Position numbers and translations under genes: made by a program
Shown here: in pieces, positions 1 to 8,188 of the stretch
Position numbering within the stretch: the stretch's first letter is position 1
Layout of the letters: every line of letters starts with the position of its first letter
Source of the DNA: Ketobacter sp963922875
GTDB lineage: Bacteria > Pseudomonadota > Gammaproteobacteria > Pseudomonadales > Ketobacteraceae
DNA length: 64,000 nt
Assembly: GCA_963922875.1 (NCBI GenBank)
Contig: CAWUJH010000004.1
Span: 434,001 to 498,000 of the forward strand
Direction: 5' to 3'
The notes under the pieces: generated by a model
Databases searched by the model: none
Seen by the model: the letters and a program-made list of their open reading frames with translations, nothing else
Told to the model about the DNA's origin: nothing

Positions 1-1
1 G

Positions 2-2143
2 TTGCAAGACAGCGTTACCCAAGTGCAAGAAACCATGAAAGCACAACGGGAGTCCAACAACAATCTTAGCCTGGAATTGGATCAGGCTAAAAATGAAATG
101 CAAACCTTGAAAGGGCGCCATGCCTCACTGGAAGCTTTGCAACAGGCAGCATTAGGCGAATCCGACCTGGTGGACTGGTTGGCCAACAAGAGTCTTAATA
201 ATAATCCCCGTTTGGCGCAACAGGTTATTGCCGAAGCCGGTTGGGAAAAAGCAGTAGAAACTGTGCTGGGTGATTATCTGCAGGCCGTTTGCGTGCCCGA
301 GTTGGATGCGGTTAGTGCCTTCGTGACCGATCTCAACAAAGGCACCGTGTCTTTTCTGGAAGCGACAGAAGCCGCATTACTGCCGAAGCCGGCAAATATG
401 ATTCCGCTTACGGATAAGATTCAAGGTTCCGCTCCCGCCCAAGCCTTATTGGCTGGAGTGTTCGTGGCCGAAGATTTAGGCCATGCGTTGCAGTTGAGAA
501 AATCGCTGCAAGCAGGCCAATCCCTGATTACCCAAGACGGTTTATGGGTGGGGGTAAACTGGTTGCGGGTAGCGCGCGACACCCAGCAAGAAGACAGCGT
601 ACTCAAACGTCAGCAAGTGTTGGAACAAACCCAGCGCCAGCTCGCCGAAGTCGAAGCGAAAGTGGAAGTCTTGACTGACACTCTTACGGAAGGGCGCGAG
701 AAACTGCGTGAACTGGAAGAGCAGCGAGAAGAATCGCAGCGTGAAGTTACCGGCTTTAATCGCCAAATCGCTGAACTCAAAGCGCAACTCAGCGCCAAGC
801 AAGTGCGGTTGGAGCAGTTCACCATGCGTCGCGAACGGATTGGTAAAGAACTGGATGAGTGTCGTGAACAGCAGGTATTGGAACAGGAAAGCCTGGGAGA
901 ATCGCGCCTGGTATTGCAGGAAGCCATGGACTTGATGGCGCAGGACACGGAACAACGGGAGCGTTTGTTACTGCTGCGCGATGAATATAAAGCGACCCTG
1001 GATCAGAGCAAATTGGGTGCCCGTGATAACAAAGATAAATCCCATCATTTGGCATTACAGGTGCAACAGCTACGCTCCCAAAGTGATTCCACCCTGCAGG
1101 GTTTGGAGCGCTTACGGCAGCAACTGCGCACTTTCCAGGAACGGCGTGAAACACTGGAAGAGCAACTGGCGTTAGGGGATGATCCCTTTGTTGAGCTGCA
1201 AGCAGAATTAGAGGAAAAACTGGCGGCACGAAGCAGTGTAGAAGAAGAACTGGCCACTGCGCGGCGGGCTCTCGAAGACTGCGAACATCAACTGCGTGCT
1301 GCGGAGCAGAAACGTAATGAAGCGGATCAGTCTGCCCAAAGTGTTCGTAGTGAACTGGAGCGCAGCCGTATGGACTGGCAGGGAATGCGGGTGCAACGGG
1401 AAAACCTGCAAGCCCAGTTAACAGAAGCCCAGTTTGATCTGCAAACCGTGGTTAGTGAGTTGCCAGAAGAGGCCAACGAAACCGAATGGGCGCAGGATTT
1501 GGAACGCATTGGTGCTCGAATTTCCCGTCTGGGTGCAATTAACCTGGCAGCCATTGATGAATTCAAATCACAGTCGGAGCGCAAAAATTATCTGGATTCA
1601 CAGAATAGTGATTTGAATGAAGCTCTGGAAACTCTGGAAAATGCCATTCGAAAAATTGACCGAGAAACCCGGACTCGCTTTAAAGAAACCTTTGATAAAG
1701 TGTCAAAAGGGCTATCCGATCTATTCCCCAAAGTATTTGGCGGAGGTCATGCCTATCTCGAGTTAACCGGGGAGGATCTGCTGGACACAGGAGTGGCCAT
1801 TATGGCTCGACCTCCGGGTAAGAAAAACAGCACGATACATTTGCTCAGCGGTGGTGAAAAAGCACTTACAGCAATCGCTTTGGTATTTTCTATATTCCAA
1901 CTCAATCCAGCACCCTTTTGTATGCTGGACGAAGTGGATGCCCCCTTGGATGACGCGAATGTGGGTCGTTATTCGCGGATGGTGGAGGAAATGTCGTCAA
2001 AAGTGCAGTTTATTTACATCACCCATAACAAAATTGCCATGGAAATGGCTCATCAATTAATGGGGGTCACCATGCACGAACCTGGTGTTTCCCGTTTGGT
2101 GACCGTTGATGTGGAAGAAGCGGCCGCAATGGCGATCGCTTAA
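2..2143 (+). CDS. smc: Chromosome partition protein SMC, C-terminal part (5' truncated by window edge)
   Basis: SMC is the ATPase core of the bacterial condensin, which organises and segregates the chromosome. The reading frame is open at the left edge, so the N-terminal ATP-binding head and first coiled-coil arm lie outside the window; the first codon here is internal. What remains is a hinge-like globular region (roughly residues 80-195), a long charged coiled coil rich in E, Q, R and L (about 200-540), and the C-terminal head. The head carries the ABC signature LSGGEK (about residue 618) and a Walker B segment ending in LDEVDAPLDD. ZipA and LigA follow on the same strand, a common gammaproteobacterial order. 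Confident identification. Confidence 0.95.
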   Translation: MQDSVTQVQETMKAQRESNNNLSLELDQAKNEMQTLKGRHASLEALQQAALGESDLVDWLANKSLNNNPRLAQQVIAEAGWEKAVETVLGDYLQAVCVPELDAVSAFVTDLNKGTVSFLEATEAALLPKPANMIPLTDKIQGSAPAQALLAGVFVAEDLGHALQLRKSLQAGQSLITQDGLWVGVNWLRVARDTQQEDSVLKRQQVLEQTQRQLAEVEAKVEVLTDTLTEGREKLRELEEQREESQREVTGFNRQIAELKAQLSAKQVRLEQFTMRRERIGKELDECREQQVLEQESLGESRLVLQEAMDLMAQDTEQRERLLLLRDEYKATLDQSKLGARDNKDKSHHLALQVQQLRSQSDSTLQGLERLRQQLRTFQERRETLEEQLALGDDPFVELQAELEEKLAARSSVEEELATARRALEDCEHQLRAAEQKRNEADQSAQSVRSELERSRMDWQGMRVQRENLQAQLTEAQFDLQTVVSELPEEANETEWAQDLERIGARISRLGAINLAAIDEFKSQSERKNYLDSQNSDLNEALETLENAIRKIDRETRTRFKETFDKVSKGLSDLFPKVFGGGHAYLELTGEDLLDTGVAIMARPPGKKNSTIHLLSGGEKALTAIALVFSIFQLNPAPFCMLDEVDAPLDDANVGRYSRMVEEMSSKVQFIYITHNKIAMEMAHQLMGVTMHEPGVSRLVTVDVEEAAAMAIA

Positions 2144-2272
2144 TTTTCAATTTTTTGACGTAGACGACTTTATTTTTAGCAGTAATGCTCTATGTTTCTG
2201 ATAGTAGTGAAGAACTGTATATTGAGTAGTTATGACGCAGAAATCACAGAGAAATAGACGAGGGTTCAACTG

Positions 2273-3313
2273 ATGGATTTCGGCCTTAGAGAAGTGCTTA
2301 TTCTAGTAGGTCTAGTGGTAATTGCAGGGATATTATTTGACGGCTATCGCCGGATGCGTAAATCCAGGCTCGGAGAGCTTGAGCTGCCCGAACAAATGGG
2401 AGGGCGGTGCGATGATGAGTGGGAATTCTTTAAAGGAGAGCTGCCCAACGGCGGTGCTCGTAAAATGTCGTTTAGTGATAATTTGAATGAGCCAGAAACG
2501 GAAATGGGTTTTGGCTCGGCTTTGGATGATGAATTGGAGCCGGATTTTTCCGAGCAGGAAGTCGTCGCCGAACGGCGATCCCGGCGCGCAACTGCCGACG
2601 TTGAGCCACACCAGTTTGAGTCAAGCAATAAGGCAAGTGAAAAGAGAGAGGATTGTGACTTGTTTGCCGAAGATGGGCCTATGGTAACGGCCATCGAGCG
2701 GCAGCGATCAGAGCGCAAAGTGGAAAAATCAGAGCAGTCTGCCCCAGCTCCCCGTGCCGAAAAACATAGCAGCTACGAAAAAGATCGGCACCAGGAAAAA
2801 GAAAGACACCAGGAAAAAGAAAGACACCAGGAAAAAGATCGGCAGCCAGAATTAGATTTAGATCCCGGTCTGCAAGAGGTCATTATTATCAATATTATGG
2901 CACGATCCGGTGAGTTGAATGGGCCTGAATTGGCGAAGGTTTTGGAATCCTGTGGTTTCCGGTTTGGTGATATGAATATTTATCATCGCTACGAGCAGCA
3001 TACGGGCCGGGGCGGGCTTTTGTTTAGTGCCGCTAACGTAGTGGAGCCGGGAATCTTTGATCCTGAACGCATGGATCAATTGAAATCCCCCGGTATCTGT
3101 ATATTTATGAAATTGCCTGGCCCTAAACGCCCCATCCATGCCTTCGATTTGTTAATGGATACTTCCCGTAAAGTGGCTAACCTGTTAAACGCCGATATCA
3201 AAGACGAACATCATAATGTTATGCGTCAGCAAACCGCAGAGCATTATCGGCAGCGGGTTTTGGATTTTGAGCGCAAGTTTTTGTCTTATAAAGCCAGCCA
3301 ACAGCAAGTCTAG
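2273..3313 (+). CDS. zipA: Cell division protein ZipA
   Basis: ZipA is an inner-membrane protein that tethers FtsZ to the membrane at the division site. The 346-residue product has the expected architecture. A single N-terminal membrane helix (about residues 7-24) is followed by a basic stretch (YRRMRKSR). Next comes a long, charged, low-complexity linker (about 30-205), then the C-terminal globular FtsZ-binding domain (about 205-340). The linker contains near-perfect 6-residue repeats of the type RHQEKE encoded by an 18-bp tandem repeat. It sits 129 bp after smc and 120 bp before ligA. The linker is where this family varies, so the identification rests on the anchor, the C-terminal domain and the context. 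Confidence 0.93.
   Translation: MDFGLREVLILVGLVVIAGILFDGYRRMRKSRLGELELPEQMGGRCDDEWEFFKGELPNGGARKMSFSDNLNEPETEMGFGSALDDELEPDFSEQEVVAERRSRRATADVEPHQFESSNKASEKREDCDLFAEDGPMVTAIERQRSERKVEKSEQSAPAPRAEKHSSYEKDRHQEKERHQEKERHQEKDRQPELDLDPGLQEVIIINIMARSGELNGPELAKVLESCGFRFGDMNIYHRYEQHTGRGGLLFSAANVVEPGIFDPERMDQLKSPGICIFMKLPGPKRPIHAFDLLMDTSRKVANLLNADIKDEHHNVMRQQTAEHYRQRVLDFERKFLSYKASQQQV
2789..2842 (+). repeat. 18-bp tandem repeat in the zipA linker (3 copies)
   Basis: Three consecutive 18-bp units begin with CACCAGGAAAAAGA at 2789, 2807 and 2825. The last unit diverges at its end. They keep frame and encode the repeated RHQEKE/D charged motif of the ZipA linker. A copy-number change would lengthen or shorten the linker by six residues without a frameshift. 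Confidence 0.9.
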
Positions 3314-3433
3314 TAAGCACTCCTTAGTTGCTGTTGCACTCCTGGGGTGTGGCAGCAATGCCAGCCTAATCAGTATTTCTTCCTAGGGTCAACATGTTAT
3401 CCTAAGGCCATGTTTTTATTGGCGAGATGACCC

Positions 3434-5467
3434 ATGAACCCGGTAGCGGAAACCATTGCCGCATTGCGAGAGCAATTGCGGGATCATAATTATAAGTATT
3501 ATGTTCTTGATGCCCCCAGCATTCCTGATGTGGAATATGATCGATTATTCCAGCAGCTGAAAACTCTGGAACAGCAACACCCAGAACTTGTTACTCCTGA
3601 TTCTCCAACCCAGCGAGTGGGAGATCAGCCCCTGGTTGCCTTCTCCCAGGTTAAACATCGAATTCCCATGTTATCTTTAGACAATGTGTTCAATTCAGAT
3701 GAGCTAGTTGCGTTCGATCGCAGAGTGCGGGAGCGACTAGATATCGAAGGTAGCATAGAGTATGTCTGTGAACCCAAGTTAGATGGCTTGGCGGTAAGTC
3801 TGGTGTATGAGCGAGGTATTTTCATTCAAGCCGCCACCCGTGGCGACGGTCAAACCGGGGAAGATATTACCCACAACATTCGCACCATCGACTCAGTGCC
3901 GTTGTCCCTGCGCGGCGAAAACTATCCTGACCTATTGGAAGTGCGGGGCGAAGTCTTTATGCCAAAGGCCGGTTTTCAGCAGCTGAATGAACGAGCTAAG
4001 TCACAGGGGGAAAAAACCTTTGTGAATCCCCGCAATGCGGCGGCTGGAAGCCTGCGCCAACTGGATTCTCGCATTACGGCACAGCGTCCACTGGAGATAT
4101 TCTGTTACAGCGTAGGGTACGTCGAGGGTGGCTCTTTACCTGCAACGCACTATGCCATTTTGCAGCAACTTAAAGAATGGGGCTTACGGGTAAGCCCGGA
4201 AACCGAGAAAGTGACGGGTGTCGAAGCATTGCAGGCGTACCATGACCGACTGCTGGCGCGGCGGGATGAGCTCGCCTATGAAATTGACGGCATTGTATAC
4301 AAAGTCAACCAAATTAAATTGCAACAGGAATTAGGCTTTGTGGCGCGCGCGCCGCGCTGGGCAACTGCCCATAAGTTTCCTGCCCAAGAGGAATTAACCC
4401 GGCTCCTGGATGTAGAGTTTCAAGTGGGACGCACCGGCGCAATAACTCCGGTGGCTCGCTTAGAACCGGTGTTTGTTGGCGGGGTCACCGTTAGCAACGC
4501 CACGCTGCATAATATGGATGAAGTTACCCGTATGGACGTGCGTATTGGAGATACGGTGATTGTCCATCGTGCCGGTGATGTTATTCCGAAAGTCGTCAGT
4601 GTGGTGCCGGAGCGGCGTCCTGCAGATGCGCAACCTGTGGTTTTACCCAGTCATTGTCCGGTGTGCCAGTCAGAGATCATTAAACTCGAAGGTGAGGCGA
4701 TAGCCCGCTGTAGTGGTGGTCTGTTTTGTCAGGCCCAGGTGAAAGAGGCCATCAAGCACTTTGCATCCCGTAAAGCCATGGATATTGATGGCCTGGGTGA
4801 TAAGCTGGTGGAATTATTGGTGGATCAGCAGTTGATTCAACATGTTCCGGACCTGTTTGCCTTAAAAGTAGAACAAATCGCGGAGCTGGAGCGCATGGGG
4901 CAAAAGTCCGCGCAGAATTTAGTCAACGCCATTGAGGCCAGTAAAGCCACCACCTTAGCCCGGTTCCTGTATGCTTTGGGGATTCGTGAGGTGGGCGAGG
5001 CTACCGCTTTGAACCTGGCCAATTATTTCGGCGGCCTGGATGCGATAAAGGAGGCCTCTGAAGCAGATCTCGAAACGGTGACAGATATTGGCCCGATAGT
5101 GGCCAATCATATCGCGGTTTTTTTCAAACAGGAGCACAACCTGGAAATAATAACGGCCTTACGAAACGCTGGCGTGCTTTGGCCAGAACAAAAAACACAA
5201 GCCCTTGGCGAGCAGCCGCTAAGCGGCCATACCTATGTATTAACAGGTACGCTGGAAACCATGACCCGGGATCAGGCGAAGGCTTATTTACAACAGCTGG
5301 GAGCAAAAGTGAGTGGCAGCGTGTCCAAGAAAACCAATGGTGTTATTGCAGGTGAAAAAGCGGGTTCGAAACTGCAGAAAGCCGAATCCTTGGGCGTGCC
5401 CGTGCTAACGGAGGAAGCGTTTATTCGCTTCCTGGCGGAATATGATATTGATGTGGCCCAAACTTAA
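3434..5467 (+). CDS. ligA: NAD+-dependent DNA ligase LigA
   Basis: LigA seals nicks during replication and repair, using NAD+ to adenylate its active-site lysine. The 677-residue length is normal for the family. Visible parts are the N-terminal NMN-binding Ia domain (HNYKYYVLD), the adenylation motif KLDG with K115, the OB fold, a four-cysteine zinc finger around residues 405-435 (HCPVC, then two further Cys), helix-hairpin-helix repeats (about 480-590) and a C-terminal BRCT domain (about 595-670). The start ATG follows a GGCGAGATGACCC leader 120 bp after zipA. All key residues seen are intact. Confidence 0.97.
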   Translation: MNPVAETIAALREQLRDHNYKYYVLDAPSIPDVEYDRLFQQLKTLEQQHPELVTPDSPTQRVGDQPLVAFSQVKHRIPMLSLDNVFNSDELVAFDRRVRERLDIEGSIEYVCEPKLDGLAVSLVYERGIFIQAATRGDGQTGEDITHNIRTIDSVPLSLRGENYPDLLEVRGEVFMPKAGFQQLNERAKSQGEKTFVNPRNAAAGSLRQLDSRITAQRPLEIFCYSVGYVEGGSLPATHYAILQQLKEWGLRVSPETEKVTGVEALQAYHDRLLARRDELAYEIDGIVYKVNQIKLQQELGFVARAPRWATAHKFPAQEELTRLLDVEFQVGRTGAITPVARLEPVFVGGVTVSNATLHNMDEVTRMDVRIGDTVIVHRAGDVIPKVVSVVPERRPADAQPVVLPSHCPVCQSEIIKLEGEAIARCSGGLFCQAQVKEAIKHFASRKAMDIDGLGDKLVELLVDQQLIQHVPDLFALKVEQIAELERMGQKSAQNLVNAIEASKATTLARFLYALGIREVGEATALNLANYFGGLDAIKEASEADLETVTDIGPIVANHIAVFFKQEHNLEIITALRNAGVLWPEQKTQALGEQPLSGHTYVLTGTLETMTRDQAKAYLQQLGAKVSGSVSKKTNGVIAGEKAGSKLQKAESLGVPVLTEEAFIRFLAEYDIDVAQT

Positions 5468-5522
5468 GGGCCCTATAACCAATAACAACCACGAACCAAT
5501 AACCACGAAAAAGGAAGTCGTT

Positions 5523-6089
5523 TTGACAGTGGAAAAGAACACTAAATTACAAATGCTCAGTGAACATCGAGTTTTGCAATTCAGTTTGGTGTTGCTGGTG
5601 CTGGCATTTGCCTTAATTGGCTACATGGCCTACCTAAACGCCCAGCTTCGCGAGCAGACTCAAGTAGTGTTGCTGGATGAATATTCGAAATTTATCAGTG
5701 AGCAATTTACCTTGGCTCGCTACGAAAAGAGTTTCGAAGTTCGGCAAAAATACTACACGGAGTTTATGAGTGGATTGCAAGATGCCTGGTTCCATATGAA
5801 CCGCAAACAGGACGTGGAATTGAGTGAATCCTTGCAACAAGTGGCAAAAGCCTATTATGGGCTGGAGCCATTCCTCAACCCTTCTGGGCGACACTACCTG
5901 CAGAAGCGTCTGGCGCAGTTTCATGAGGCTACCCAGCATTTCGCGGATCCCGAATATTCACCGGCGTTGAGTTTGGATGATAAATCCTCGGTTGACGCTA
6001 TGATTGAAGACTTTCAGCAGTATTTGTACCCCTTACTGTTTGAATCCAAGCGAGGTGCAGCGAATGAAACTGAACAAGCTGGTGGATGA
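5523..6089 (+). CDS. Small single-pass membrane protein of unknown function
   Basis: I do not recognise a family. The open frame begins inside ligA. The better start is the TTG at 5523 (188 residues), because a Shine-Dalgarno AAGGAAG lies 5 nt upstream at 5511-5517; GTG 5529 is a weaker alternative. The protein has a short charged N-terminus and one strongly hydrophobic helix (about residues 19-39). A mostly helical, charged domain follows, rich in Q, E and Y, which would lie in the periplasm if the N-terminus is cytoplasmic. Its end overlaps the PPK2 start by 26 bp, suggesting translational coupling. A role beside polyphosphate metabolism is only a guess from that overlap. Confidence 0.75.
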   Translation: MTVEKNTKLQMLSEHRVLQFSLVLLVLAFALIGYMAYLNAQLREQTQVVLLDEYSKFISEQFTLARYEKSFEVRQKYYTEFMSGLQDAWFHMNRKQDVELSESLQQVAKAYYGLEPFLNPSGRHYLQKRLAQFHEATQHFADPEYSPALSLDDKSSVDAMIEDFQQYLYPLLFESKRGAANETEQAGG

Positions 6090-6891
6090 AAATGTTGCGA
6101 TTAATGATCTGAAAACGCGACCTAAAAAATCTATTTCCAATCCAGGTGAAAAAATCGATCAGTTACAGTTGGACTTACTAAAGGTGCAGCGGGGGTTTTT
6201 ACTGGAAAAGAAAAGAGCAATTATCGTTTTAGAAGGCACAGATACGGCTGGAAAAGGTGGCGTTATTCGGCGCCTGACTCGGCATATGGATCCGCGGGGG
6301 ATTCGGGTCTGGCCAATTGGGCCACCGGCCGAATGGGAGCAATCCCGCCACTATTTGTATCGCTTCTGGCAGCGGTTACCGGAACCTGGGGAAATCGCAG
6401 TTTTTGATCGTTCCTGGTATGGTCGAGTATTGGTGGAGCGAGTGGAAGGACATGCCGCTGAAGCCGAATGGAAACGGGCCTATGGTGAATTGCGGGAATT
6501 TGAAAAACAACTCTCTGACGATGGCGTGGTAATCATTAAATTGTTTTTACATCTATCTCGTAAAGAACAGTATCAACGATTTGTTGCCCGCCTCAACGAG
6601 CCTACCAAGCGTTGGAAAATCACCCTGGCGGATTTAGAGAGCAGACAATACTGGGATAATTACCAGCAAGCCTATAACGATATGTTGAACCAAACTGCCA
6701 GTGACTATGCGCCCTGGTTTGTAGTACCAGCGGATGACAAGCACTACGCTCGGGTCAATGCACTAACCACCATTTATCAAGAGTTGGTGAAACATGTTGA
6801 CCTGGACAAAATCAGGTTGCTGGACCCCCGAGTCAAGTCGGTGCTAAAGCAGTATTTTGATCCCAGCGATATCAAACTAGAGGTTCATTAA
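6064..6891 (+). CDS. Polyphosphate kinase 2 (PPK2) family protein
   Basis: PPK2 enzymes transfer phosphate between inorganic polyphosphate and nucleoside mono- or diphosphates. The frame is open further upstream, but the ATG at 6064 is preferred. It gives a 275-residue single-domain protein, is preceded by GCGAGGTGCAGCG, and overlaps the end of the previous gene by 26 bp. The P-loop GTDTAGKGG (about residues 57-65) and the catalytic DRSWYGR motif (about 115-121) are intact, as is the downstream lid region. Whether it prefers AMP, ADP or GDP cannot be read from the sequence with confidence. Confidence 0.93.
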   Translation: MKLNKLVDENVAINDLKTRPKKSISNPGEKIDQLQLDLLKVQRGFLLEKKRAIIVLEGTDTAGKGGVIRRLTRHMDPRGIRVWPIGPPAEWEQSRHYLYRFWQRLPEPGEIAVFDRSWYGRVLVERVEGHAAEAEWKRAYGELREFEKQLSDDGVVIIKLFLHLSRKEQYQRFVARLNEPTKRWKITLADLESRQYWDNYQQAYNDMLNQTASDYAPWFVVPADDKHYARVNALTTIYQELVKHVDLDKIRLLDPRVKSVLKQYFDPSDIKLEVH

Positions 6892-6895
6892 TTTC

Positions 6896-7144
6896 GTGGA
6901 AGAGAAGCCCTTGGTTATTCCCCATAAAGAATTAGCCCCCGCCACTTTGCAGGCTATTCTCGAAGAGTTTATAACCCGCGAAGGTACTGATTATGGTTCC
7001 CAGGAAATTACCTTGGAACGCAAAGTCAGTCAGGTGCTTAAAGGAATTGAAGCGGGAGACTATCTGATTATTTTTGACCAATCCAGCCAAGGCGTGCATT
7101 TAATTACCAAGCAACAATGGCAGAACTGGTCATTAGAACTCTAG
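6896..7144 (+). CDS. YheU-family (UPF0270) small protein
   Basis: This 82-residue soluble protein matches the YheU family by its conserved core: IPHKELAPATL, then REGTDYGSQE, TLERKVSQV and the closing V-HLITKQQW stretch. The function of the family is unknown. The start is GTG at 6896, four bases after the PPK2 stop, so the two are almost certainly co-transcribed. No cysteines, membrane segments or catalytic motifs are evident. Confidence 0.85.
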   Translation: MEEKPLVIPHKELAPATLQAILEEFITREGTDYGSQEITLERKVSQVLKGIEAGDYLIIFDQSSQGVHLITKQQWQNWSLEL

Positions 7145-7171
7145 TCGGAAAAAGCTAACTAACTTGTCAGA

Positions 7172-8074
7172 TCAGGCATTTAAAAAAGCACCAAACTCCC
7201 GCTGGAACTTGATGGGTTGATCCGCCATAACGGTGTGACCAGAATTTTCAAATACAATAACTTTTGAGTTGGGCACATGAGTGGCGATTTCCTGTTGCGA
7301 TTCGCAGTCGAAAAACTCGGAATTTCTGCCGATCATTACAGTGGTTGGGACCTGTATATTCGCTAATGCGCAACGAGTGTCGCCACCCTCCATAAAAGCT
7401 TGCATGACTCTGAGATAGGTCTGCCAGCGATCAATGGGCATCCACAATTGGGTGCAGAGGCGTTCCGCGCGGCGAATGGCAGAGCTAACCACCAGGCGCG
7501 ACACTCGGCGGTCTACTGCTTTTACGATGACATTGAGAAAGGTCTCGCGAAATTGAATTCTTTCAGCAGGTGAAAGATCCCAGTAACGGGCCTCAGTTCC
7601 TACCCGTTCAGCAACTTCAACCAGTTTTTGAAATTCGGTAAAAAGCGCTGATTGCTGGTCGCGGAATAATCCGTTTTGTTTTCCTGGGCAGTGATTGCTG
7701 TTGGGGCCATGTTCAATATTCAAATAGCGGTTGATTCGGGAAAAGCCGTAAAGTTTATTGTAGGTTAAGCAAGAATAGGCTCCCGTGGAAAAACCGCCCA
7801 GAATCACCTCATCCAATTCAAAATAGTTGAGGATGTCTTCTATGTCGTGGGCATAGGTCTCAAACACACTAAGCCCATCTAAATTGGCTTGGTGGGAAGC
7901 ACCAAAACCTCTCAAGTCCGGCAAAAAGAATTCAAACTTGCGAGTATGGGGTAGAATATTCGGTAGCCATTGCCAGGCTCGGGTACCAAAACCATGGAGC
8001 AACAACACGGGCTTTCCGCGCCCCATACGCAACACATTTAACTGTTCCCCATCTCTAAGCGGTACTGTGGGCAT
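7172..8074 (-). CDS. Alpha/beta hydrolase
   Basis: A 300-residue alpha/beta-hydrolase fold protein. The oxyanion-hole motif HGFG is at residues 27-30, the nucleophile elbow G-F-S-T-G places the catalytic serine at S96, and the catalytic histidine is probably H280 in the segment SGHTVMAD. The acid is likely near the segment IGRNSEFFD. There is no signal peptide, so it should be cytoplasmic. It is convergent with the preceding + strand cluster and divergent from nothing close by. The substrate cannot be told from sequence; esterase, epoxide hydrolase and C-C hydrolase members share this layout. Confidence 0.88.
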   Translation of the reverse strand: MPTVPLRDGEQLNVLRMGRGKPVLLLHGFGTRAWQWLPNILPHTRKFEFFLPDLRGFGASHQANLDGLSVFETYAHDIEDILNYFELDEVILGGFSTGAYSCLTYNKLYGFSRINRYLNIEHGPNSNHCPGKQNGLFRDQQSALFTEFQKLVEVAERVGTEARYWDLSPAERIQFRETFLNVIVKAVDRRVSRLVVSSAIRRAERLCTQLWMPIDRWQTYLRVMQAFMEGGDTRCALANIQVPTTVMIGRNSEFFDCESQQEIATHVPNSKVIVFENSGHTVMADQPIKFQREFGAFLNA

Positions 8075-8188
8075 AGCTTTCTTCTCGTTTTTTATTGTTT
8101 TATAAGTAATTGATTCTGAATAAAAGATAGCACTGATTATTCATTGAAAGTAAGGCGTAATTGAGGTGATTTTAGTTACATAACGTAG

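Noticed and set aside
542..1584. Several antisense open frames inside smc
   Set aside because: They lie wholly within a coding region with clear SMC motifs, have biased compositions and no Shine-Dalgarno; typical shadow frames.
5442..5522. Upstream ATG for the small membrane protein, inside ligA
   Set aside because: No ribosome-binding site there; the TTG at 5523 has AAGGAAG 5 nt upstream and starts just before the membrane helix.
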